Shown one piece after another: positions 51,801 through 61,389 of a DNA stretch of 64,000 bases. Position 1 is the stretch's first letter. Each line of letters opens with the position of its first letter. A program made the translations under genes and the position numbers. The stretch lies in NCBI RefSeq assembly GCF_000975035.1, contig NZ_BBRA01000001.1, positions 434,001 to 498,000 on the forward strand, given 5' to 3'. The notes beneath the pieces are model-generated. The model was not told where the DNA came from, made no database searches, and saw only the letters and a list, made by a program, of their open reading frames with translations. Source of the stretch: Demequina flava (GTDB lineage Bacteria; Actinomycetota; Actinomycetes; Actinomycetales; Demequinaceae).

Positions 51801-53509
51801 CTGACACGAACGCCCTCATTGAGCAGGCCCACGCCTGGGCTGCGGACGACCCCGACCCAGAAACCCGCGAAGAGCTCGAGGCCATCATCCTCGCGGCGCA
51901 GGCCGGATACGACGACGCCGTGGCACAACTGGAAGACCGCTTCCGGGGCATGCTGGAGTTCGGCACGGCGGGACTGCGTGGAGCGATCGGCGCCGGCCCC
52001 AACCGGATGAACCGCGCGGTCGTGATTCGCGCGGCTGCGGGCCTGGCACAGTTCCTCACAGACGCGCTGGAGCAGGCCGGGCAGGAGCCCGCCGCCACTG
52101 TCGTGATCGGATACGACGCTCGCCACGGCTCACGGCAATTCGCCGATGACACTGCCGCTGTGATGACCGCAGCCGGGCACCGTGCGCTCGTGATGCCGCG
52201 ACTGCTCCCCACCCCAGTTCTGGCATACGCGACCCGCGCGCTGAACGCCGACGCTGGCGTCATGGTGACCGCCTCGCACAACCCGCCGCAGGACAACGGC
52301 TACAAGGTGTACCTGGGTGGCCGTGTCGTCACCGGCGACGGCCAGGGCGCGCAGATTGTGCCTCCGTACGACGCCCAAATCGCCGCACACATCGACCAGG
52401 TCCACGCCGTAGCGGACGTTCCCCGCGCAGACAGCGGATGGGAAACCATCAGCGAAGAGCTGCCCGCCGAGTACGTGACAGAGATGTCTGGGTTGGTCCC
52501 TGCGCCCACGGGTGACGGGCACCGCTCGGCTGTGACGATCGTGCTCACACCTCTGCACGGAGTCGGCGGCGACACCGTCGAGGCTGCGCTCAGTGCCGCA
52601 GGGTTCGGCAACATCCACACCGTCCCCCAGCAGGCTGACCCGGATCCTGACTTCCCCACTGTCGCCTTCCCTAATCCGGAAGAGGCCGGTGCGATCGACC
52701 TATCGCTCGCACTTGCCGCCGAGACCGGTGCGGACTTGGTGATCGCGAACGACCCCGACGCTGACCGTTGCGCTGTCGCCACCAAGATCAACGGCGAGTG
52801 GGCCATGCTTCACGGCGACGTCGTGGGGTCGCTCCTCGGCGAGCGCATCGCGGCCACGGGCGACCACCCCGAGGGCGCGGTGCTCGCGAACTCGATCGTG
52901 TCGTCTCAGTTGCTGGGCCGCATCGCCGAGCGGCACGGGCTCAGCCACGCCCATACCCTGACCGGCTTCAAGTGGATTGCGCGCGAGCCGGGCCTGGTCT
53001 ACGGCTACGAAGAAGCGCTCGGGTACTGCGTTGCGCCGGATCTGGTCCGCGACAAGGACGGAGTCTCGGCGGCGGTGCTCATGGCGGACTACGTAGCCGA
53101 CCTCAAGCTCGAAGGCCGCACGCTCGAGGACGCGATTGACGACCTCGCGCGCACCTACGGCGTCCACCTCACGCGCCAGGTCTCGGGGCGGTTCTCTGAT
53201 GTCGCCCAGATCCCTGCGCTCATGGCACGGCTACTCGAGTCCCCTCCGGCGACGCTGGCCGGCTCGCCGGTGGTCCACACCGACGACATGAACGAAGGCT
53301 TCCACGGCCTCCTGCCCACCAATGGGCTGCACTTGGCAACGGAGTCCGGCGCGCGCGTCATCATTCGACCGTCCGGCACCGAGCCCAAGATCAAGGCATA
53401 CCTTGAAGTGGTCGAAGAGCCCACGGACGATGTCGCGGGCGCACGCTCGCGCGCAGAGTCTGCCATGGACGCGCTGGCGTCGGACGTCCGCGAAGCCTTG
53501 GGCCTCTAA
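51797..53509 (+). CDS. Alpha-D-phosphohexomutase family enzyme, probable phosphopentomutase/phosphoglucomutase (PGM2-like)
   Basis: 570 residues, longer than bacterial ManB and close to the PGM2 branch. GTAGLRG near 55, the phosphorylated Ser in TASHNPPQDNGYK (about 155), the metal loop DPDADR (about 316), YEEALGY and the phosphate-binding RPSGTEPKIK (about 520) are all intact. Coupled to PNP by ATGA, it most likely isomerises (deoxy)ribose 1-phosphate to the 5-phosphate, the step before DeoC; glucose 1-phosphate may also be a substrate. No deoB-type phosphopentomutase is present in this window. Confidence 0.85.
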   Translation: MTDTNALIEQAHAWAADDPDPETREELEAIILAAQAGYDDAVAQLEDRFRGMLEFGTAGLRGAIGAGPNRMNRAVVIRAAAGLAQFLTDALEQAGQEPAATVVIGYDARHGSRQFADDTAAVMTAAGHRALVMPRLLPTPVLAYATRALNADAGVMVTASHNPPQDNGYKVYLGGRVVTGDGQGAQIVPPYDAQIAAHIDQVHAVADVPRADSGWETISEELPAEYVTEMSGLVPAPTGDGHRSAVTIVLTPLHGVGGDTVEAALSAAGFGNIHTVPQQADPDPDFPTVAFPNPEEAGAIDLSLALAAETGADLVIANDPDADRCAVATKINGEWAMLHGDVVGSLLGERIAATGDHPEGAVLANSIVSSQLLGRIAERHGLSHAHTLTGFKWIAREPGLVYGYEEALGYCVAPDLVRDKDGVSAAVLMADYVADLKLEGRTLEDAIDDLARTYGVHLTRQVSGRFSDVAQIPALMARLLESPPATLAGSPVVHTDDMNEGFHGLLPTNGLHLATESGARVIIRPSGTEPKIKAYLEVVEEPTDDVAGARSRAESAMDALASDVREALGL

Positions 53510-53510
53510 C

Positions 53511-53600
53511 CCCTTTTCCCCTGGCCGTACATACGCGGCGGGGATTGGGAGGCACAGTCCCGCTGGCCGTAGGTTTGCGACGGTTTTTCAGTCGCAGACC
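53511..53600 (-). repeat. Convergent-gap element, copy C (inverted)
   Basis: Read on the minus strand, ACGGCCAG boxes begin at 53570 and 53528, 42 bp apart, the second in GTATGTACGGCCAGG preceded by CGCCGC and followed by GGAAAAGG. GAAAAA lies upstream of the first box. It is between the convergent sugar mutase and deoC genes and in opposite orientation to copies A, B and D. Confidence 0.85.
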
Positions 53601-53621
53601 CTCGTGCCAGCGTGGCGGCGC

Positions 53622-54314
53622 TTAGTACCCGCCGTCCCCAGCATCGGCCGTCTCAACGCCATCAAGGCCGTCCAGGACCGCACGGGTGCCCGACAGACCC
53701 AAGCGCGAGGCGCCCGCCTCGATCATGGCGAGCGCAGCATCGGCCGTCCGCACGCCACCGGAAGCCTTCACTCCGAGCTCGTCACCGACGGTCTCGCGCA
53801 TGAGACGCACGGCCTCGACACTCGCGCCGCCAGCCGGGTGGAAACCAGTCGAGGTCTTCACGAAGTCCGCGCCCGCGGCCTTGGCAGCCCGGCACGCGCC
53901 CACGATGGACTCATCGCTCAGCGCGGCGGACTCGATGATGACTTTCAGAATCTTGCCCTCCGGGACGGCGGCGCGCACGGCGGCGATGTCTTCCTCGACC
54001 TGAGCGAAGCGCCCCTCGATTGCAGCGGCGATATCGATCACCATGTCGACCTCGTCGGCGCCCTGCTCGATGCTGAGCGCGGCCTCGGCGGCCTTGATGG
54101 ACGAGTGGTGCTTGCCAGACGGAAAACCGCACACGGTTGCGACGGCGACGCCCTCCGGGGTGTGCACCGGAAGCATCGACGGCGACACACAGATCGAGAA
54201 CACGCCGAGTTCGCCGGCCTCTGCCGCGAGCTCGTCAACGTCGCTGGGCGTGGCCTCAGGCTTGAGCAGGGTGTGGTCGACGTACTGGGCCAGTTCTGCG
54301 CGGGAAATTGCCAT
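53622..54314 (-). CDS. deoC: Deoxyribose-phosphate aldolase
   Basis: 230 residues, a TIM-barrel aldolase. [14 protein letters not shown] DHTLLKPE at the start, KVIIESA with the catalytic helper Lys, DFVKTSTGF with the Schiff-base Lys (about 163), and [10 protein letters not shown]. It cleaves deoxyribose 5-phosphate to acetaldehyde and glyceraldehyde 3-phosphate. The ATG at 54314 follows GGAG by 7 nt. Acetaldehyde made here could feed AdhE. Confidence 0.95.
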   Translation of the reverse strand: MAISRAELAQYVDHTLLKPEATPSDVDELAAEAGELGVFSICVSPSMLPVHTPEGVAVATVCGFPSGKHHSSIKAAEAALSIEQGADEVDMVIDIAAAIEGRFAQVEEDIAAVRAAVPEGKILKVIIESAALSDESIVGACRAAKAAGADFVKTSTGFHPAGGASVEAVRLMRETVGDELGVKASGGVRTADAALAMIEAGASRLGLSGTRAVLDGLDGVETADAGDGGY

Positions 54315-54438
54315 CGGAGTTCTCCATTTCGTAAGGGACGATGCGTCTGTTACCAGCCTACGTCCCATGGCGGTTTCTTGGGGTGTTGCCGAGTTGGGCG
54401 GAGCGTGCGATCATGGCGGCAGAGCCAGCAACCGGCTC

Positions 54439-54480
54439 CCGGACGAGGGTGACGTACCCGGCAACGCGACAAGACGTCAC
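54439..54480 (+). ncRNA. Guanidine-III riboswitch (ykkC-III)
   Basis: The 42 bases match the known compact guanidine-III pseudoknot: CCGGACGAGG, then GTACCCGG, then GACAAGAC in the same order. GTGACGT (54449-54455) pairs perfectly with ACGTCAC (54474-54480), and CCGG (54439-54442) can pair with CCGG (54458-54461). The ribosome binding site GGGAGA (54483-54488) starts two bases after the aptamer, so ligand binding probably controls its access. The downstream gene is a SugE/Gdx-type exporter, the expected partner. Confidence 0.9.
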
Positions 54481-54492
54481 ACGGGAGATCTC

Positions 54493-54807
54493 ATGCCGTG
54501 GCTCATTCTTGTTCTTTCTGGTGTCCTCGAGGCTGTCTGGGCGACCGCCCTGTCACGCTCGGAAGGCTTCTCGCGCCTGTGGCCCACCGTCATCTTCGCT
54601 GTCGCGCTGGTCGCGTCCATGGGCGGGCTCGCGTGGGCGCTCAAATCGCTCCCCGTCGGCACTGCGTACGCGGTGTGGGTCGGCATCGGCGCGGCGCTCA
54701 CTGCAATCTGGGCCATGGCGACCGGCGCGGAGCCGTTCTCGATCGTGCGCGTGCTGCTGATCATGGGCATCGTCGGCTGCGTGGCGGGGCTGAAGCTCAC
54801 GCACTAG
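54493..54807 (+). CDS. gdx: Small multidrug resistance family guanidinium exporter (SugE/Gdx)
   Basis: 104 residues with four membrane helices. The essential Glu is in VLSGVLEAVWATALS (Glu13), and the SugE-type motif is WALKSLPVGTAYAVWVGIGA. Members of this branch exchange guanidinium for protons. The guanidine-III riboswitch directly upstream supports that substrate over drugs. GGGAGA is 4 nt before the ATG. It sits between deoC and add, interrupting the nucleoside genes. Confidence 0.92.
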   Translation: MPWLILVLSGVLEAVWATALSRSEGFSRLWPTVIFAVALVASMGGLAWALKSLPVGTAYAVWVGIGAALTAIWAMATGAEPFSIVRVLLIMGIVGCVAGLKLTH

Positions 54808-54851
54808 GCCGGCACGGCAGGCCGTGTCGCTCCCGACTTGCCCGGCCCACA

Positions 54852-54934
54852 TCACCGAAAAAGTACGGCCAGACGCACCAGCGCCCCCATTTCCCGCCGT
54901 GTATGTACGGCGAGGGGAAATGGGGGCGCTGGGT
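54852..54934 (+). repeat. Convergent-gap element, copy D
   Basis: Boxes ACGGCCAG (54865) and ACGGCGAG (54907) start 42 bp apart; the second is in GTATGTACGGCGAGG after CGCCGT. Here the second box is also the loop of a perfect 18-bp stem, whose arms start CCAGCGCCCC and end GGGGCGCTGG, so this copy is probably a strong bidirectional terminator. It lies between the convergent gdx and add genes. Confidence 0.85.
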
Positions 54935-54949
54935 GACGCGTGTGGCTTG

Positions 54950-56017
54950 TTACAGCTCGATGCCGTAGGCCTCAAGAATCGTCTCGGCGAGGTCGCCGCG
55001 CTCCTGGTACGGCAGGAACGCGCCCCAGGCGGCACTCAGAGTCGCCTCAAGCAGATCGTCCTTGGTCCAGCCCTGCTCCACGAGCACCTCGAACTCACCG
55101 GACATCGACACCCCGGACACCAGGCGGTTGTCCGTGTTGATCGTCACAGCGAAGCCAAGGTCGCGCAGCGTGTGCACCGGGTGCTCCTTGAGCGACTTGG
55201 CGGCAGCAGTCTGCACGTTCGACGTGGGGCACACCTCGAGCGGGATCTGCTGGTCGAGCGCGTGCTGGGCGATGTAGCCAAGGTTGGGCTCGTCCGATTC
55301 GAAGTCCTCGATGTCCTCCCAGATGCGCACACCGTGGCCCAGGCGACGAGCGCCCTGAACCAGCGCGTCCGACACGGAGGAAGCACCGTCGGCCTCGCCC
55401 GCGTGGATCGTGACGGGCATGTGGTTGGCGCGCAGGTACGCGAAGGCGTCAGCGTGGTTGGCCGCGGGGAAGCCGTTCTCCGGACCAGCAATGTCGAAAC
55501 CGACGCAGCACTTGTCGCGGTTGGCCACGGCCAGTTCCGCGATCTCGCGCGAGCGGTCGAGGTGGCGCATGGCGTCCAGCAGTGCAAACGCGCGCACAGC
55601 ACGGCCGTTCTCGGTGGCCTCGGCCACACCCTCTTCGATGCCCGCCTGGACGGCCTCGACGACCTCCTGGAGGCTCAAGCCACCTTCGAGGTGCTGCTCG
55701 GGCGCGTAACGCAGCTCGGCGTAGATAACGCCGTCGTCTGCGAGGTCAACGACCGCCTCACGGGCGATCCGGCGCAGGTTGTCTGCGGTCTGCATCACGG
55801 CGGTGGTGTGAGCGAAGGCCTCGAGGTAACGGACAAGGTCGCCGGAGTCGGCGTTCTTGGCGAAGATCTCGGCGAGTTCATCGGGGGTGGTCGAGGGGAG
55901 CTCGTGGCCGATCTCGGCAGCGAGCTCAATCAGAGTGGAGGGACGCAGTCCTCCGTCGAGGTGGTCGTGCAGGACGACCTTGGGCAGGGCGACGATGTCG
56001 GCGTGCGAGAGTGTCAT
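54950..56017 (-). CDS. add: Adenosine deaminase
   Basis: 355 residues with the metal-binding HDHLDG (18-23), the catalytic Glu in HAGEADG (about 201), the His in GHGVRI and the Asp pair in NTDNRLVSG. It turns (deoxy)adenosine into (deoxy)inosine for PNP. TAGCCT on the minus strand (56024-56029) is 6 nt before the ATG, so add has its own leaderless promoter although it follows deoA and the C39-like gene on the same strand. Confidence 0.95.
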   Translation of the reverse strand: MTLSHADIVALPKVVLHDHLDGGLRPSTLIELAAEIGHELPSTTPDELAEIFAKNADSGDLVRYLEAFAHTTAVMQTADNLRRIAREAVVDLADDGVIYAELRYAPEQHLEGGLSLQEVVEAVQAGIEEGVAEATENGRAVRAFALLDAMRHLDRSREIAELAVANRDKCCVGFDIAGPENGFPAANHADAFAYLRANHMPVTIHAGEADGASSVSDALVQGARRLGHGVRIWEDIEDFESDEPNLGYIAQHALDQQIPLEVCPTSNVQTAAAKSLKEHPVHTLRDLGFAVTINTDNRLVSGVSMSGEFEVLVEQGWTKDDLLEATLSAAWGAFLPYQERGDLAETILEAYGIEL

Positions 56018-56057
56018 GCCTCAAGGCTAGTCGCTGTGCCACGGCCTCGCGCTCGGG

Positions 56058-57074
56058 TTAGCCCTTGCGACGCTGCTTGGGCAAGATCAGCCAGCATGCG
56101 CGCGTCCAGTGTCCGAAAGCTGGCTCCTTGGGCCCGCCGCCGGTCAGTCGCTCGTCTGCCAGGGGCACAATGCGCCCGGTGCTGGGTTCGTACACACGGA
56201 AGCCCCCGTCGATGCGGCCCACGAGCAAGACCACGTGCCGCGGAACCACGGCGTCAAGGCCCAGATCCGAGTCGCCTCCGACGAACAGCGGAACCGGGAT
56301 CCCGTCGCGCAGCGCAGCGCATGCGTGCGAGATCGCGGCCTCCATCAGCTCCTCGTCCGTGTCGTCGAGCATCGCCGAGTGGAAACGTACGCCTGCATAA
56401 CGCGTCTGGTTGTCGACCCGCCAGGGCGGAGTGCCGAGCGACTTGGGCCACGGCGCCACACCCAGCGCGCGCGAGGTCGTCTTGGCGTGGAAGACACGCT
56501 GCAATGCGGCCCAACGCTCGTCGATCGTGCGGGGGTTGTCCTCGTGAAGAGTGACGGCAAGAGCCTCCGCCGGGAGGTGGTCGCCGAACACGCGGCCGGT
56601 CATCACCCACGCAGCCAGCAACGGGTCGCCGGTCATCGACATCATCGCCATGACGGCTGCGCCGCACGTGGTGTCATCGGTCTGGACCGCCTTGACGGAA
56701 CCGAGCTTGGCTGCCCCAATCCCTGTCCCCGCCGGTGCCCTCACCACATCTTTCGCGGTCTCCGGAAGCTTCTCCCATGCTGCCGCGAGTCCGGCTGCGG
56801 CGGTCACAGTGGCACCCGAGGCGAGCGCGCGTTCAAGCACCTCTGCATCGGTCACCATCTCTGACCGAGCCGCTTCGATCGCCTTGCGGTCTGCTCCGCT
56901 GAGTCCGGCCATGGTGCGCGCATACGCACGCGCGAACACCGTGTCGCCATCACGCCGCGGCCCGCGCTGAGCGAGGCCCGCAGCATGCGAGGCCGCATAC
57001 GGCTTCGCCCACGCACCCCTCAGCCCCACAGCACCCGCGGCGCGTGCGGCCAGGGAAGTGACGGTCCAGCCCAC
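56058..57074 (-). CDS. Uncharacterised protein with C39/papain-like cysteine-peptidase features
   Basis: 338 residues. The first 110 are Ala-rich and helical; then Gln131 and Cys137 in QTDDTTCGAAVMAM, a His in PRHVVLLVG (about 288) and an acidic residue in YEPSTGRI form the Gln-Cys-His-Asp/Glu order of C39-like peptidases. No signal peptide is obvious. The GTG at 57074 follows the deoA stop immediately, so it is co-transcribed with the pyrimidine genes. A protease in a nucleoside operon is unexpected; it might instead be an amidase or a degenerate member. Function unknown. Confidence 0.6.
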   Translation of the reverse strand: MGWTVTSLAARAAGAVGLRGAWAKPYAASHAAGLAQRGPRRDGDTVFARAYARTMAGLSGADRKAIEAARSEMVTDAEVLERALASGATVTAAAGLAAAWEKLPETAKDVVRAPAGTGIGAAKLGSVKAVQTDDTTCGAAVMAMMSMTGDPLLAAWVMTGRVFGDHLPAEALAVTLHEDNPRTIDERWAALQRVFHAKTTSRALGVAPWPKSLGTPPWRVDNQTRYAGVRFHSAMLDDTDEELMEAAISHACAALRDGIPVPLFVGGDSDLGLDAVVPRHVVLLVGRIDGGFRVYEPSTGRIVPLADERLTGGGPKEPAFGHWTRACWLILPKQRRKG

Positions 57075-58397
57075 TCAGGACACCGTGCCCAGCGTCTCCA
57101 AGATGATGTTCCGCTCCTCAGCGCTATCGGAAATCTCGATGGCCCCGGCTCCGTCGCATGCTTCGGCGAGTGCCGCAAGGCCTCGAGGCATCCGCGACTC
57201 GGTCTCGGTGTGGAGGGTCAGGATGGGCTCGCCCTTGCGCACCTGCTCACCTACCGTGCGGTGCACGGTAATACCGGCCGATGCTTGGACTGGGTCTTCC
57301 TTGCGGGCGCGGCCAGCGCCAAGTCGCCACGCGGAGATTCCGGTGCCAAGCGCATCGAGGCGGCTCACCACCCCGTCCCGCTCGGCAAGCACCTGATGCT
57401 GGTGAGGCGCCTCGGGCATCGGCGCATCAGCGTCGCCACCCTGTGCCTCGATCATGCGGCGCCACGCGTCCATGGCGCGGCCGTCCTGGAGCGCTTCTGC
57501 CGGGTCCACACCCGTGACTCCGGCGCCCGCGAGCATCTCGCGCGCCAGCGCCACCGTGAGCTCGACGACGTCCGCGGGGCCTCCGCCAGCCAGAACCTCG
57601 ACGGATTCGGTGACTTCGAGCCCATTGCCGATGGTCAGGCCCAAAGGAGTGGACATGTCTGTCAGGAGCGCTGAGGTCTTGACCCCTGCGTCCGTGCCCA
57701 GGTGCACCATGGTCTCGGCGAGTTCACGGGCCTGGTCGATGTTTTTCATGAACGCGCCGGAGCCGACCTTGACGTCGAGAACAAGCACCCCGGTGCCTTC
57801 AGCAATCTTCTTCGACATGATCGAGGAAGCGATCAGCGGGATGGCCTCAACGGTGCCCGTGACATCGCGTAGCGCGTAGAGCTTCTTATCCGCGGGCGCC
57901 AGGCCTGACCCGGCTGCACAGATGACTGCGCCAACATCCCTCAACTGATCCATCATCTCTTCGTTGCTGAGCGCCGCGCGCCAGCCCGGGATGGACTCCA
58001 ACTTGTCGAGCGTGCCGCCGGTGTGACCAAGTCCGCGACCGGACAGCTGCGGAACCGCGACACCGTAGACCGCAACGAGCGGCGCGAGCGGCAACGTGAT
58101 CTTGTCGCCAACGCCTCCAGTCGAGTGCTTGTCCGCAGTAGGAGCGCCCAGGCCGGAGAAGTCCAGACGCTCGCCGGTGTTGATCATCGCCTTGGTCCAG
58201 CGCGCAATCTCTGCACGCGTCATGCCGCGCTGCAGGATCGCCATCGCGAGCGAACTCATCTGCTCATCCGCCACGGCGCCCCGGGTGTACGCGTCGATGA
58301 CCCAGTCGATCTGGTCATCCGCGAGCACTCCCCCGTCGCGCTTGGTGCGGATGACGTCGACGGCGTCGTGGGTTTCGGTCTTGCTCTGCTCGCTCAT
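57075..58397 (-). CDS. deoA: Thymidine phosphorylase
   Basis: 440 residues of pyrimidine-nucleoside phosphorylase. DKHSTGGVGDK (phosphate loop, about 89-99), SSIMSKKIAEG (base-binding Arg/Lys region) and KVGSGAFMK are intact. It releases thymine or uracil and (deoxy)ribose 1-phosphate. The start overlaps the cdd stop (ATGA), with GGAGAAGG upstream. Confidence 0.95.
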   Translation of the reverse strand: MSEQSKTETHDAVDVIRTKRDGGVLADDQIDWVIDAYTRGAVADEQMSSLAMAILQRGMTRAEIARWTKAMINTGERLDFSGLGAPTADKHSTGGVGDKITLPLAPLVAVYGVAVPQLSGRGLGHTGGTLDKLESIPGWRAALSNEEMMDQLRDVGAVICAAGSGLAPADKKLYALRDVTGTVEAIPLIASSIMSKKIAEGTGVLVLDVKVGSGAFMKNIDQARELAETMVHLGTDAGVKTSALLTDMSTPLGLTIGNGLEVTESVEVLAGGGPADVVELTVALAREMLAGAGVTGVDPAEALQDGRAMDAWRRMIEAQGGDADAPMPEAPHQHQVLAERDGVVSRLDALGTGISAWRLGAGRARKEDPVQASAGITVHRTVGEQVRKGEPILTLHTETESRMPRGLAALAEACDGAGAIEISDSAEERNIILETLGTVS

Positions 58398-58795
58398 TGC
58401 ACCTTCTCCAAATCGTCGGGACCAAATGCTCCGGGGAGCAACTGGTCCATAGTGACCACACCATCGGCCGTCTCTACCAAAAGAGCGCGACCGCCGTGCT
58501 CAAATAACAACTGTCGGCACCGGCCACACGGCGCGAGGATCTCGCCGTTGCCGTCAACGCACGTGAATGCGACCAGACGCGAGCCTGCTCCATCGGTGTG
58601 CAGCTTCGACACCAGGGCACACTCGGCGCACAGCGTCAGCCCATAGCTGGCGTTTTCCACGTTCGCACCGACCACGAGCTCGCCGGTGTCGGTCACTGCT
58701 GCGACCCCCACCGGGAACTTCGAGTACGGCACATAGGCGCGGGACGACGCCTCACGAGCCGCGGCCCGCAATCCATCCCAATCGATGTCAGGCAC
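58394..58795 (-). CDS. cdd: Cytidine deaminase
   Basis: 133 residues, the homotetrameric short form. Zinc and catalytic residues: Cys-Ala-Glu in LCAECAL (about 54-60) and the pair in PCGRCRQ (about 89-95). It deaminates (deoxy)cytidine to (deoxy)uridine for DeoA. GTG start with AGGAGG five bases upstream. Confidence 0.95.
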   Translation of the reverse strand: MPDIDWDGLRAAAREASSRAYVPYSKFPVGVAAVTDTGELVVGANVENASYGLTLCAECALVSKLHTDGAGSRLVAFTCVDGNGEILAPCGRCRQLLFEHGGRALLVETADGVVTMDQLLPGAFGPDDLEKVQ

Positions 58796-58804
58796 TGCGG
58801 CCTC

Positions 58805-60099
58805 CTACTTCTTGTACGGGATACCTTCAGCAGCCGGCGGACGGGACAGGCCCACAAGACCGGCCACTGCCAGGATGGTTGCAAGGTAGGGAGTCATCGC
58901 GAGGAACTCGGACGGAATGGACGACCCGATGATTCCGAGCTGTACGCGCAGCGCGTCCGCAAAACCGAACAGGAGCGCCGCAGCGAGAGCGCCGCGAGGG
59001 CTCCAACGGCCAAGGATCATGGCGGCCAGGGCGATATAGCCCTTACCTGCCGTCATTTCCTTACCGAACGCCAGCCCCGAAGCGACCGTGAAGAACGCTC
59101 CACCGAGTCCGGCAACGGCGCCACCGAGCATGGTGTTGCGCACGCGGGTGCGGTTGACCTTGATGCCCACAGTGTCGGCGGCCTTGGGGTGCTCGCCGAC
59201 GGCGCGCACGCGCAGGCCCCACCGGGACTTGAACAGCATGATCTGCAGCACGATCACGACGACATACATGATGTACACAAGCAGGTTCTGCTGGAACAGC
59301 ACGGGCCCTAGGACGGGGATCGAGGCCAGCAACGGGATGTCAATCGACGGCAGCGACAACGACTGGTTGAGGCTGGGGTCGTCGGTCATCATCGTCGAGA
59401 AGAAGAAGCTCGTCAGACCAATGACGAGCATGTTCAGCACAACGCCGACAACGATCTGGTTGACCCAATACTTGGTCGCAAAGATCGCAAGCAGCAGGCC
59501 AACAAGCCCACCGGCGATGGGCGCAACGATGAGGCCCACGTAGGCGTTGCCGGCCATGGAGCCCACCAGTGCGGCGAGGAATGCGCCGGCCAGCAGCTGG
59601 CCCTCAATCGCGATGTTGATGATTCCCGAACGCTCACACAGCGTGCCCGCGAGCGATCCGAAGACCAACGGAACGGCCAGGAACAGGGCCGAGGTCAGCA
59701 GGCCCGTGAGCTGAATGGTCGTTCCGGAGCGGTCAGCGCCGGCCCACGTCAGCAGCGCACCCATGATGGCCATGCCGTAGACGATCGGTAGCCACACGCC
59801 CACCTTGCGGAACTGGTTGGCACGGAACGCCACATAGCCGGTCAGCAGCAGCGCCACGATGGACAGCGTCACCGCCGCGGCACGCGCCGGAACCGTAATG
59901 CTCGGTACTGCAATGAAGTCGGTGCTAGTGGCAACGGTGAACGTGGTCTGGACCCCGGTCGGCGTACCGAACCCGAAGAACAGGAGCGAGATCAGCGCTA
60001 CAGCGCCGAGCCCGATCGTGGCCTTCCACGACTTGGTCTTCACAACCTGCCCTGACGCACCTTGCTGTGGTGCGGAACTCGCCTCAGTCGTCATGGCGC

Positions 60100-60103
<4 letters not shown>
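58805..60103 (-). CDS. Nucleoside ABC transporter permease (second)
   Basis: 432 residues with about ten membrane helices of the BPD_transp_2 type. EGQLLAGAFLAALVG and RAVGEHPKAADTVGIKVNRTR are characteristic of the YufQ/NupQ branch of nucleoside permeases. The N-terminal quarter has extra helices. Overlaps the first permease gene (ATGA) and ends 9 bases before cdd. Confidence 0.9.
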
Positions 60104-61385
<1,282 letters not shown>

Positions 61386-61389
<4 letters not shown>

